A stretch of DNA of 64,000 nucleotides, from assembly GCF_029784135.1 (NCBI RefSeq), contig NC_073746.1:78391704-78455703 (forward strand), read 5' to 3'. Shown in pieces: positions 53,048 to 63,957 of this stretch. Each line of letters starts with the position of its first letter. The first letter of the stretch is position 1. The notes below the pieces were generated by a model that was not told the origin of the DNA, made no database searches, and saw only the letters and a program-made list of their open reading frames with translations. The translations under genes were made by a program, and so were the position numbers. The stretch is from Toxorhynchites rutilus septentrionalis (Eukaryota; Arthropoda; Insecta; Diptera; Culicidae).

Positions 53048-53245
53048 TTAGAACACGCGATCGACGACAATGGCTAGTGATAGAAAAATTGTCGACAAAG
53101 GATTGGAGTGTTTGATATAGGATCTGAAATCCGGATGTCTAATTTTTAATCTGTAATTTGATATTAGTGATTATGCAGACGTATTGGTAATGTATAGGTT
53201 ACTTATTTGTTTGCTAACAAAACCATCTGACGACACGGTTTACAT

Positions 53246-53588
53246 CAGGGGTTCACAAAGTAGTTCCCAAGGGGTCGATATCGGTTTCCTAGAGGTCGAC
53301 AAAGAAAAACAAATTTTGATGGTCGACCAGGTCTAAAAATCGAACCCTATTAATGAGCACAAGTTTTTATTTGAAATTTTCAAGATAGTGTATAAGTTAT
53401 GTTACGTGAACCAACTTTTTATAAGAATGATTTATATTTTAGTAGAAAGTATTATTGTAGTAATTTGTATTAAATAATTTTAATTACATTTGATAATAAC
53501 TGAATTTTATGTCTATTTATTGAAGAGAAAACGATGTCAAGTATACTCGCTTAATCAACTCTTGCCCAAAATAGTTTGAGCGTCCCTG
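53246..53588. mobile_element. hAT-type MITE (343 bp)
   Basis: Starts CAGGGGTTCACAAAGTAG and ends AGTTTGAGCGTCCCTG. Flanking octamers GTTTACAT (53238-53245) and GTCTACAT (53589-53596) differ at one base, consistent with an 8-bp target duplication. Confidence 0.82.
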
Positions 53589-54919
53589 GTCTACATCATA
53601 AAAATAACATACTGACAAACCAGATAAAAAACTCGTTTAAATTATGTTCGGATTTCTGGTATATATTTTTGCAGCAATTTTCTTCGTAACAGCTCAAAAC
53701 TGTAAATAGTTTTATTTCAAATGATTTTAATAGAAATAATAAATGAAGTACAAATCAAATGCGTATATTTTTTGGTCTAATAACCCGATAATCGAACAAT
53801 TTTTCAATTCAAATCATACCGAAGAATCTAGCTCCAAAAATAATAAATTTTAGTATTCTCATTTTCAAAAATCACCAATCAATTCACCTTTCCACTAATT
53901 CCAAGTTTGACAAATAATTTTTTTTTAAAACTCCTATTATAATCCCTGATTTCTTTAGTCCTTCAATCCACTTTCATCTATAGCAGGGATTCTCAAACAA
54001 TTTTGGGCAGAAGACCACTTTTCCAGTATGAAGTGATACCACAAACCCCTATAGCCAAACTTCTCCAATAATAAGATAAACTTAACATTTGAAGAACTTT
54101 GCAGTTGATTAAACCTTTAGAAGGCCGTGGAAACTAGGCAAGGAATCGACTCAAACTTCAGAGAACATAAACCTTTGATAAAATATAAACTATTGAAACA
54201 GTTAAAAAAAAATGGTGCCCGTAAACCCAAAAAACACTGTTTGTCGCTGCTCATAGTTCACTTTGTTGCGTCTTTGGTTGTGCAAAAATTAAAACAATAT
54301 TTCTCGTGCACCAAAAAAAATAGATTTTATGTAATTTTAATTTTTCATCAAATAAACCATTTGTTTTATAGATTTGTTGCATTTTGAATGAATTAAACAG
54401 AATTTGCGCCCTAAAATTTCAGTATTCTACATAAAAATGATTCGCAAATTAATATCGTAAATTTTTAGCATCCCTAAAAAATTGGAGTGTTGCCCGATAC
54501 CTTTAGAAGTCTTCGGTTAAGACATATATTGAAATAATATTCCAAATGCGGTGAAAAGAAAATGTTTTGTGGGTGCCAATATAGTTGCCTTAGAAAGTTC
54601 ATTGACTTGACATCATTTTCTCAACAAAATTCAACAAAATAAATAGACATAAGATTCGGTGAATATCAAGTGTAGTTAACAATTATTAATACAAATTACT
54701 CACAAATACAAATTGCTTGCAAATACTTAAGTAGACAGTTAATTTTAAAAAAATCGCTAAGTGAAGATAAAAAACATAAAAAAATTCAGTGTGATGAATA
54801 AACCTGTTGACAAACACTTTTTTTCACACATTTTTACTTGCCGATTTTCTAATCTTGTATTAATGTATGAACTTATATCGATGAGTCTTGTTGAGTTTTT
54901 GAAAAGTACAAAAATAATA

Positions 54920-55816
54920 TTGAGTTGGGGAATAAAGAAATCCATTATTTTCTCGGTAGATGGCTGTAGTGTTCGATCTCTCGTGTAGTATCGATCAAAC
55001 AATTTCAAGTTTATGCTCGTGGTCATAGTTATATTCCACACTAAAAAAAATATTTCTGTTTTTTGTTTGTTCCATTTAGTTGTGATTTGCATGGTGTTAG
55101 CAATGGAAGTCAACAAATAGATAATTCGATACATTGTACAGGTTTTTCTTTGATAATGCATCCCAAGCCACTGATATTGTAAATGGTGTTTATGGTGTCT
55201 ATACTCGCCCAGGAGCTGAATATCGACAGTAAAACAATTTTAAACCATTTGCGCAAAGCTGGATTCACAAAGATGCTCGGTGTTTGGGTGCCAAACCAAT
55301 TAACACCAAAAAATACGATAGATCGAATTTCCATCTGCGTAGCCTTGGATAAACGGAATGAAATCGAGCCATTTCTTAAACGGAAAGATACTGAGGATTA
55401 AAAATAGGTCACTTACGACAATATTGTGCGAAGAAGATCGTGGTCAAAGAGGCATATCAAACTGTGGCCAAACCAGGACTAACGGCCAGGAAGGTTTTGC
55501 TGTGTATTTGGTGGGACTTGAAGAGAATCATTTTTGAGTGTTTCTCTCATAGAAGTCTTAGTTCTTATTTGCGAAGACTATACTGATCGATTTTCACAGT
55601 TTCTCTTGACCCCAATTTCTTATCACTCAGGATGTTTTGCAACACGAGAAAAAGGTGGTAATCACTTGGTGCCAGGTTCGTTACTTAAACCTTTAAAAAG
55701 TGGCAACAATATATACAACAAAACGGTGCATATTTGACCCTAATCGGACAATCTTAAATACCTCAAATAAAGTATTGAATTTTACGCAAAAATAATGAAT
55801 TACTTTTTTCCCAACG
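54920..55816 (+). mobile_element. Decayed mariner nested in the hAT-like element
   Basis: Ends TTGAGTTGGGGAATAAAGAAA and, reversed, CGTTGGGAAAAAAGTAATTC, TA at 54918-54919 and 55817-55818. Related by ends and protein to the element at 36033. Confidence 0.8.
55183..55520 (+). pseudogene. mariner transposase fragment
   Basis: ILAQELNIDSKTILNHLRKAGFTK, GVWVPNQLTPKN and RNEIEPFLKRKD, then after a stop VTYDNIVRRRSW and, in a shifted frame, TVAKPGLTARKVLLCIWWDLKRI, match the second helix-turn-helix through the region after the first catalytic Asp. The remaining catalytic region is replaced by sequence of unknown origin, although the 3' GGCAACAATATATACAACAAAACGG again matches the mariner end. Confidence 0.75.
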
Positions 55817-56049
55817 TAATATATTCTCTTAACATATTAGTCATTCTTATAACAAGTTTATTCACGTGATACAACTTTGACAGTATGTCGGAAGTTTCAA
55901 ATGATTTTTCGTTTGTGTCGCCCCTGGAAACCCCAGTTTTCGTTTGTGTCGACCCCTGGAAAACCGAGATCGACTCTAAGGGGTCGATATCGACCACTTT
56001 GAGAAACCCTGATCTATAGTTTCCTACTCAATGCCCTGTATAGTCCGGT

Positions 56050-56225
56050 TGTGTCCCATTCACCCGAATACACTTCACACGAAAACCATTAACCCGAAAA
56101 CGTTTACCCGAAGCACATTTTCCCGAATGCGACAAATACCCGAATGGACATTTACCCAAATGTAACAAATACCCGAATGCGGCATTTACACGAATAGAAT
56201 GTTCACCCGAATGAAGAAGGAAAAA
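56050..56225 (+). repeat. ACCCGAA-rich interspersed repeat
   Basis: After GTTGTGTCCCATTCACCCGAA, the heptamer ACCCGAA or a close variant recurs about ten times at 15-25-bp intervals. An inverted counterpart ending TTTCGGGTGAATGTTGCACAAC is at 62585-62682. Confidence 0.75.
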
Positions 56226-59200
56226 AATCTGGCAAATCAGATTATAAGTTTTGTAGAATCTCCTGTTACGAAGTTACGAATTAAAATGAGAAATTGTAAT
56301 GAGGAAATTTGAAAAATATGTGGAGAACTTCACTGTCATTTTTAGAAATTTGTGTAAGCACAATTGACATGCCGTATTCTTTCCTTTCCGTGTTGCTCTT
56401 TAAGGCCAAGAGATCATTCGGAAATGAGCGTAGGTTATGGTATATTATAAATTAAATTAAGAAGGTGACATTTAACATAAAAAATGTAAATCAAAATGTG
56501 AAATTGATAGATAAGAAAAAAAGGTACTTACATATTTACCACCGCAGCGCAGTTTTTATCATGAATATATTATTTCGCGATGAAATTTAATCTGCGATCA
56601 ATGTAATGGGAGCGAAGTCCCCATTCAATGAGGATAAGGAACCGAGGTGGCACCAAGCAACCAAGGTGACAAAATCCGAGTCGGTCGCCGACCCGCCGTC
56701 GCGAGCGGCGGCCTCTCGCAGGCAAACCTGTGTTCCACCGATTGCTCGGTCCAACCGAGCGTTAGCCAGCGTCGGACGGTATACGTTTACCTGCACCGTT
56801 CATTCTGAGAGTCTCGTAGGATTTTGTACTTCTGATACGATTTGCGATTAAATGCTCCTCTAATTTACTCCAAACTTTGAAAAATCGACTCGAAAAAACG
56901 GTTGAACGTATCAATATGAAACGTTCAAAGATGTTTAGGGAATACAATAGGCTAAACATTTGAGCTTACTACGATATTTGCAGAATTACAGTGGATTTTG
57001 TAAAGCACCATAAAAATCCTGTTTTTGGCACTTTTTTGAAATCGATGAAAAAAATAAAATATTTTTTTTGTCAAAGTAACAAATTATCTTTGTGCAAAAT
57101 TTATTGGAGTTTTCAAAACTGTCTTCCGATTTGCGGTGCGATGGTTGTTTATTGTATTATTCATCATCAAAGACGAAGAGGTAATTTTTCATTCAAACTG
57201 AAATATCTCTATGTGAGCAGGTCCTATAGGAACATTCTTGGAACCAAATGAAAGCTGATTATGATTGGGATTTGGTTGGTTGATGATTGGATTTGCTGTT
57301 GAGTTGATTAGCAAAAAATTGTGTTAGTCCAGAATTTTCTGGAAAAAAACGAAGAAAAATGAATTGTAGCTTCAAAATGATGCGCATCCCATCGTTATGC
57401 GTCGATTTTTCACGAAGTTACAGTCAAAAATGTCAAAAATCACTTAAAATGTCCGACTTCGCACTCTGTTCCTCTAATTTTTTTGTCGAGTGTATAATTT
57501 AAATACTTTTTATTTCCTACTTCATTCGACTATTCTTCAGTTTTTCATCTGGCTCTATGTGCTATAGTTTCTTATTACTTCACGCGCAACATTCCGATCC
57601 ATCCACGATTATGCAAGCGACACTTCTTCTTCTCTTTTAAGAGACTTTAAACTTTATAGTTCATTCGCCTCTAAAGCAACACTTGAAAAGAATTGAACAT
57701 TTAAGACTTTGTGGTGGTATGTCTGTTCTCAGCCACCACAGTAGAGAAGCAAACTAATCTCATACTTCATTAAACAATGTATCAGTGTACATTTTTTCTA
57801 AACGAATTTTAATTTCTAGTGAACTTATTCATGATTCAAAACGATGTTTCTATGAATAATAGATAACGATACTTAGCATGAACAAAAGCAAGGGCGATGG
57901 TGGAAGCTCGGTATCCTAAGTCATGTTTGAGCACATTGTGCATCACGCTCAACTCCCAGGTTTTTCAAACTTAGCGCCTGGGATATTTTAAGCCGTAAAC
58001 CCTGCGAGTAATGGTCTATGTGTTACCGGTGGAAAATCTCATAGTCTAACGGCTACAGTCCCAATTAAACATTCATAAATTAGCTAAAAAGTCAGAGTGA
58101 CGCTCTTGTCCAAATTATGAAGTTATTTGTCTGCTGCTGCTGGTTCAGCTTCGGTCAGAGTTTTTGTCGCTATTAGTCAACTTGTTTCAGACATAATTAG
58201 TATTATTTTAGTCTAATGACTTTGCTCGTACCAACAAGTTTCCAACGAGTTTTGGCTGTCTTCATCAATAGCAACTTGCTTCATAATTTATTCATTGTTT
58301 TGAAACTCAAGCTTTGCTTCGAAAGTTGGCTGTTCGTTCTCTGTCCAGTGAAAACCGAGGATAAGAAATGAAGATTTCACTTGTTATCATGAATGGGGGG
58401 CACGCAATTAGTTTTCACGCTACATTTGACAGCCGAATTGAATAATTGCTTCATTGTCTATCCAATTTCCTGTCTTTTCATACGGGACGGGAGATGGCAA
58501 TGCAATTTTCTTGTTTGTTGCGGTTCGATAGTGACGCACCGATAGCCATAAATCATACAGCAGAAATAAACAGTTCCAGTGCAAGAAACAATAAATCTCA
58601 ACACCATCAATTGAAGCATCCTCGTCCAGATGAATCCAGCTTATCCGCTCCGTCTCCATTGCACCGATAAACTGGGCCATTGGGCTGATCCAAACGAATT
58701 CATTGAATTTATTCCACCACCTGATATCTACCAAAAGGCAAACCTAACGAAATAAAGCACCAACCACCAGATTCAGCCCATTGGTTCGCTGTTGGTGGCC
58801 AAGCTCTCTATCTTATCATCCGCACCCATAGCGAGCTTCCGAGCACCATCGGGCGCGGCGGATAACCGCCGTCTCAAATTCACAAAACCAACAAGTCAAT
58901 GGACAAGAAATAGACCAGAAGTACAGGCTGTGCGAAAATGGGGTTGAGAAATTGCGGCGGAGTATATTTCCCTCTTAGCTTCTGGGTCGTACCTCACGAA
59001 TGTTTGCTGTTGGAATAAAAAAAAATAGAATAAATGGGACGTACCGAAGAACCGTGCGGAGTGGGTTATCTTCAGCCGCAGAGTAGATTGCGAGAAAATA
59101 ATGCAATCCGTGGCAAGGCAACGAAGTTGGATCGTTAGCTAAAGTGGATATATTTGCAGTTGCACTTTTGAGATGTCCGTTTTAACTACCGCCGGTTTAA

Positions 59201-61309
59201 GGGGGTTTCTTCCCTTGCCCCTCGATGGATCGTTCTAAGTACTATCTCAAGTGTCTAGTAACATTTATGACTTATGTTTTGGGGTGAGCTCAAGGGGAAA
59301 ATTTGTATTTCTCGGAACGGTGTAATATGGGGTGCGTTGAAACCCGTGAGTGATTAATTATGTATAAATTATTGTTGTTCTGTGAAAGTTGAGAAATTTC
59401 AAGCAGTAAGTTGCATATTACGATGCGCTGTAACTGGTGAGAAATTAATTCACATCTTGATGTTTTGATAACGAGATCATATTACTCCCCAGCCATCCAA
59501 ATGACTATTGGAGAATTCGTAGAAATGCATTAAACAAATCGAGCAACTAATTTGAAAGCCGTGTCGCATTAACGTTGCGCGCGAACCGAACAGTCGAGAA
59601 AAGTGGAAGATTAAATCGGGAGAGAGAGAGATAGAAACAAACGGTTGGTGGAAAAACTTTCCACGATTTCATTCCTTCACCCTGAGTCGCGCCGCCCTCC
59701 TCCAACAAGTAAGGCGAGAATGTTTCCTCGCGGAACTTTCCGCACTCTTTCCATCCTATTTCATGGTGAGTTATTTCCATTTTGAGTGCGCTGACAAAAA
59801 AGTGTACAGCGTTCATTTCATGGCGCCATATTGCGAAACTGTTCATGGTTTTTGCTTGAATGATTCCCAGCACTAAAGTGTATTGATAAAAGGCTGCCGG
59901 GGTGCCTTCGTTCGGAGGTAGAAACCGATGGTTATAGTTGCAGCGCGAAGGAATGGTGAAAAATGTGAGAAAAAACGCATATCAAAAGTGCAATCAGCGG
60001 GCGATCGAATTTAACTTCAGAGAGCTCTCTCAAATTGACGTGAAATTAGATTCCGAACTTTTTTTAAATTATTTATCGTCACGAACTGTTGGCTATCGAC
60101 AGCCACATTAGCGAGTGCCTTTTGGCTGCTATTCACTAAAACTTTTCACGAAAAGTCGCTGAAAAGAGAAAAGCCAATGTGCGAAGTTAAAAAATGAAGT
60201 GAATGATAATGAAGTGTCAGTATTTGCTGGAAATGAAATTGTATTTATTACGGTTGGCATTTCATTGAAATCTTATTCGATGGATGAAAAATGTAAATGT
60301 AAAATGTAACAATTTGAGTTAAACGTCTTGGAAGCAAACCACTGATCGCACCAAATCTTCAGTTGGAATCGGTATGTCTATCGGAAGTTGTCGTCTTGTT
60401 TCGTTCGGTAAAACTATCCACCTTAAAATTGGCCTCCACGTTGGAATGGGCAGCTAATTAACGAAATTGCGCAGATCTCCCTCAAGTTATGATTTCTGTT
60501 TTTTTTTAATACGAAGATTCCCACAGATACCATTTTCTGAAGTCTTAAGCTAGCTAGCTGATTTTTTGATAATTCTCAGCGTATTCATGTTCGGAGGGGA
60601 CAGAGCTATTTTCATAGTGTGCTGGCACGGCGAACTTTGTCCTGCCCATAATTTTGTTTTGTATTAAATAATTTCGAACATTCACGTTTCCTCCCGAAAT
60701 TATGTTCTTCTGAACATGCATTCGCGATCCAAAATAAACAACGCCATTTCAATAGAATTTGTGTTTTTGTGGAACACTTTTTGAATTCGATTAAATTCAA
60801 CACTTCTTATTTACTTTTACTTTTACAAACAAAAACGTGTGAGTGAATCACATGTAAGCCAATTCAATGCTTTGTATTTTGTTGCGACTTAGGTATACTC
60901 ATTATTAAACCGTGGACTGGCATAAGTGGACGAAAAAATTATCGAACGATCGATGTTTTTTTTAACATTTACCTCCGGACTTTTTCCATCTCTTAAGATA
61001 ACGTATTACTCGGATTTGATTGGTTGAATTTCATATCAGGAACTCAGTCTCGATTTTAAATCGTGTCATGCGGATACCAAATCATTTTCATTTGCATTTG
61101 CATCTTATGCGTACTCTACCAGACAATCCATTATTATTTTCACAAAAACTAAACAAGAATCTCGTCCAAGTTAATTCCAACTACAGAATACATATCCGAT
61201 TGAACAAACTTTTCATTACAAGACAAATGAGTAATGTTTTTTTTGAACCCACTTTTTTTTTTAAATTTAAAAAAAATTCCTTCGTATTTCTGTAGTGAAA
61301 TGAAAGATT
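56226..61309. other. About 5 kb without a recognised gene
   Basis: Mainly AT-rich, with three GC-balanced patches: 56600-56815 (strikingly CpG-rich, with open frames on both strands), 58420-58930 and 59540-59900. I could not match any frame to a family. A GA run lies at 59621-59635. This may be single-copy host DNA, including regulatory or exon sequence that cannot be recognised without a transcript. Confidence 0.4.
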
Positions 61310-61500
61310 CCGAATGCTTATAACTCGAACATTTCTTACTGGATCGGAAAGATGTTTGCATCAATTTATAGGGAATATTTCTACGCTTCTATCGAAACTT
61401 ATAAAATGTTATTTTTCATTAGATAAACAATTGAATGTAAAATGTGAAGCGTCATCTAAACGTTCTAACTGCCTGGTTTTGATTGGCCCGATTTACGGTT
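61310..61500 (+). repeat. Duplicate of the histone 5' flanking block
   Basis: GCTTATAACTCGAACATTTCTTACTGGATCGGAAAG, TTTGCATCAATTTATAGG and CTTCTATC recur at 63068-63145 just upstream of the H2A pseudogene. The order and spacing are kept for about 180 bp, through TGATTGGCCC/TGATTGGTCC. Confidence 0.7.
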
Positions 61501-62045
61501 TCCCCAACACAGCCATGAAAACCAAGCAGCCTTGGGGAAATCAGCATTGCAAATACAGGAAAGTATGGAGACTTTTGTTCTCACAGACATGTGTTCCCTA
61601 ACACAGACTTCAAAACCAGTGAGATGGGGAAATTGGCATTGCAAAATCATGCAAGTCGGGGGCATTTTTGTTCCGACTGAAATGTGTTTCCTTAACACAG
61701 ACTTCAGGACCAAGGTGTTTGGGAAAATTGGCATTGCAAATTCATGCAAGTCGGTGGTATTTTCGTTCCGACTGAATTGTGTTTCCCTTACACAGACTTC
61801 AAATCCATGGAGCGTGAGGAAATTAGCATTGCAAATCTAAACATTCTTTGTGTGGACATTGACTGGACAACATCGTTGCTGGACGAGCTGGACGACGAGG
61901 GATCGAGTGCCTTTATCAAGGCTAGAGATGGATGAACTGAAAACGTTTAAAGTCTCTATAATCAAAAACCAAACCAAACCATTGCAAATACATGTAAGTC
62001 GGGAGGATTTTTGTTTCGACTGAAATGTGTTTCCCTAACATAGAC
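61501..62045 (+). repeat. Minisatellite with about 95-bp unit
   Basis: CATTGC markers at 61545, 61637, 61732 and 61827 give spacings of 92, 95 and 95. Each unit has GGAAATT.GCATTGC, CATGCAAGTCGG, TTTGTTCCGACTGAA and TGTTTCCCTAACACAGAC. A fifth unit at 61975-62045 is separated by about 135 bp that contains the dispersed module (GATCGAGTGCCTTTATCAAGG). Confidence 0.85.
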
Positions 62046-62267
62046 AAGATGTCATCATACTAAACGTAAAAGGATTGTCATTAAATTTACTTGTAACGAA
62101 GAACATAATCTATCACAATGATACATTATACGATCTTTTTACTCACAAAGCAAATATACTGAATTCAAATGAATTCGGAAATTTAATCAATACAAACAAA
62201 TGATTGCTAAGCTAAGGTCACCACGTCAACTTTGAGGTTATATCATAGATATAACCCACCAAATTTT

Positions 62268-62510
62268 TTGTTTCAGATAACCAGGGCTGGAATCGTGTAC
62301 GCCATGGTACAACTTTTTTTTGAACCCTCTCACTTCATCAGCCTTAACTATTCTAGTTATGAATATTTTTTCTCTGTTCAATTTTTGTTTTATTTTTAAA
62401 AGATAGACGAACAAATAATAATATAATGGATAGTTAAAATATTCCTTGTTTTGTTTTTACGGAGTTCGAAAAAACGTCCGAAATTCGTGTTTCTATACTG
62501 GAATACCCCC
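62268..62510. mobile_element. piggyBac-type MITE fragment, copy C
   Basis: Matches one third of copies A and B (ATCGTGTACGCCATGG, CTCTCACTTCATCAGC, ACGTCCGAAATTCGTGTTTC), ending GGAATACCCCC with a TAAA in place of TTAA. Confidence 0.8.
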
Positions 62511-62584
62511 TAAACTCTTATTTATTATCAGGAGATACGACAAAACTTGTAATCTGATTTGTCGGAATTTTACCTTCTTCAATG

Positions 62585-62682
62585 GGGTAAACGTTACATT
62601 CAGATAAATCTTGCATTCGGGTATTTGTTATATTAGGGTGATTGTATTTCAGGTAAACGTCTTTCGGGTGAATGTTGCACAA
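62585..62682 (-). repeat. Inverted counterpart of the ACCCGAA repeat
   Basis: GCATTCGGGTATTTG, GGTAAACGTCTTTCGGGTGAATGTTGCACAAC. Reversed, it starts GTTGTGCAACATTCACCCGAA, like 56054-56075. Confidence 0.65.
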
Positions 62683-62689
62683 CACCATT

Positions 62690-62845
62690 AATCATTCAGC
62701 TAGCCATCAGACTGTAGCAGTTTTTCGGCTTTCCAAATCACTTTTTTCGAGGCTGAGAGTTTGGTTTAGTTTTCCAAATTGGCCTTTTTCAAGACTAAAG
62801 GCGAATGAATTGAGAAAATTTCAAGAATCTATAACTCAAAACATC
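62690..62845 (+). repeat. Dispersed module, copy
   Basis: AGTTTAGTTTTCCAAATTGG... TTTTTCAAGACTAAAGGCGAATGAATTGAG matches 18700-18760 reversed and, loosely, 34080-34150. Confidence 0.5.
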
Positions 62846-63054
62846 ATCATCATCACCAAGCACACTCACATATTCTCACAAGCTCTCTTCTGATATAAAA
62901 ATAATAAAAGATAATTCGTTTTTCATCACCAATATATAGTATTTTAGAATGCATGCAAACTTTTGTAATAACTTTTGACGTAGGACTACGTCTAACCGGA
63001 AGATATAGGGGGTGAAATGGAAATCTAGGCACTGAACAAGTAGGAAAAAATGCA

Positions 63055-63494
63055 AGATTTGGAACGCTTATAACTCGAGCATTTCTCAATAGATCGCAAA
63101 GGTTTTTGCATCAATTGATAGGAAATATATCCACGCATCTATCATAACGAACAACATTTCATTTTACTTGAGATAAATAATTGAATAATTGTGAAATATC
63201 AAGCATTGTCAAAATGCACTATGTGCCCATTTCTGATTGGTCCATTTTGTGCTTCTCAAATCGTACCGACCAAAACGGGCAACCAGAGCAGCAGTGAAAT
63301 ACAATGAAGCACGATTGGAAAGGAAAAAGAAAAAAATGAACGAAACATTGGTCGCAGTCTCACACATGCGTAATTCTCGAGCCAGCCAGTCAGCTTAAAA
63401 ATCCCCGCTCCGCTGCCGTAACGATCATTCTCATTCAAACTGTTCACCACATCGGTTCGCATCACAACACATCAACAAACCAACCCAAGCAGCC
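63055..63494 (+). promoter_or_regulatory. 5' flank of the H2A pseudogene (presumed former promoter)
   Basis: The block 63055-63240 is shared with 61310-61500. Nearer the ATG lie a TATA-like CTTAAAAAT at 63393-63401, CATTCTCATTCAAACTG at about 63428-63444 and a 5' leader. I cannot map the transcription start. Its identity as a promoter is inferred from position. Confidence 0.45.
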
Positions 63495-63935
63495 ATGTCT
63501 GGACATGGTAAAGGAGGAAAAGTGGAGGGAAAGGCAAAATCCCGCTCGAACCGTGTTGATCTGGAGTTCCCCGCAAGGGTAGCTAGGCCGAGCGCGTTAG
63601 TACCAGTGCACCAGTCCACCTAGCCGGCGTTATATAGTTTCGGCCGCCGAAGTGCTCGAGTTGGCTTGCAAAGCTGCTCAAGACAATCAGAAAACCTGCA
63701 TCAAGAACAGAGCAGCTTCGGTTCGGCGCTCATCAAGGCAACAATTAGTTTCAGTGAGTGGCAAAGTGTTTCTCCGGCACGTCGCATTAAATGTAATTTA
63801 CTGAACAATATGTCACAAGCTGGATGGGAAGAAATTTTCCAACTGTGAAAGCTGTGGCGAGTGGCAAACGCAATAGCTAAACAGAAAGGTTTACCCGAAC
63901 AAGATGGGAATATCGAGTGATAACAAAAACACAAC
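63495..63935 (+). pseudogene. Replication-dependent histone H2A pseudogene
   Basis: ATG 63495 begins MSGHGKGGKVEGKAKSRSNR, the H2A N-terminal tail with two substitutions, then VDLEFP. About eight codons of the first helix region are then missing with a frame change. RKGS stop AERVSTSAPVHLAGVI follows (H2A: RKGNYAERV..GAPV.LAAV), and after another shift AAEVLELACKAAQDNQKT, the alpha-2 region. Further on the homology is patchy (LRH near 63775, EE...KL near 63830, IAKQKGLPE near 63885, corresponding to the IAQGGVLPN segment), with an extra stretch of about 60 bp between. H2A pairs with H2B in the nucleosome; this copy cannot make it. It has no introns, as expected for this class. Confidence 0.85.
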
Positions 63936-63941
63936 ACCAAA

Positions 63942-63957
63942 GGTTCTTTTCAGAACC
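63942..63957 (+). terminator. Histone mRNA 3'-end stem-loop
   Basis: GGTTCTTTTCAGAACC forms a 6-bp stem with the loop TTTC, the 16-nt element bound by stem-loop-binding protein that directs 3' processing of replication-dependent histone mRNAs. It stands at the expected distance after the H2A coding remnant and remains perfect although the coding region is decayed. Confidence 0.85.

Larger units (their letters stand above)
53994..56011. mobile_element. hAT-like element with perfect 8-bp target duplication and nested mariner
   Basis: Starts CAGGGATTCTCAAAC and ends GTGAGAAACCCTG-like (TTTGAGAAACCCTG, 55998-56011). ATCTATAG flanks both sides (53986-53993 and 56012-56019). Removing the nested mariner (54920-55816 plus one TA) leaves about 1.1 kb without a recognisable hAT transposase. 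The frame 54127-54387 shows no BED or hAT-dimerisation motif. Confidence 0.85.
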
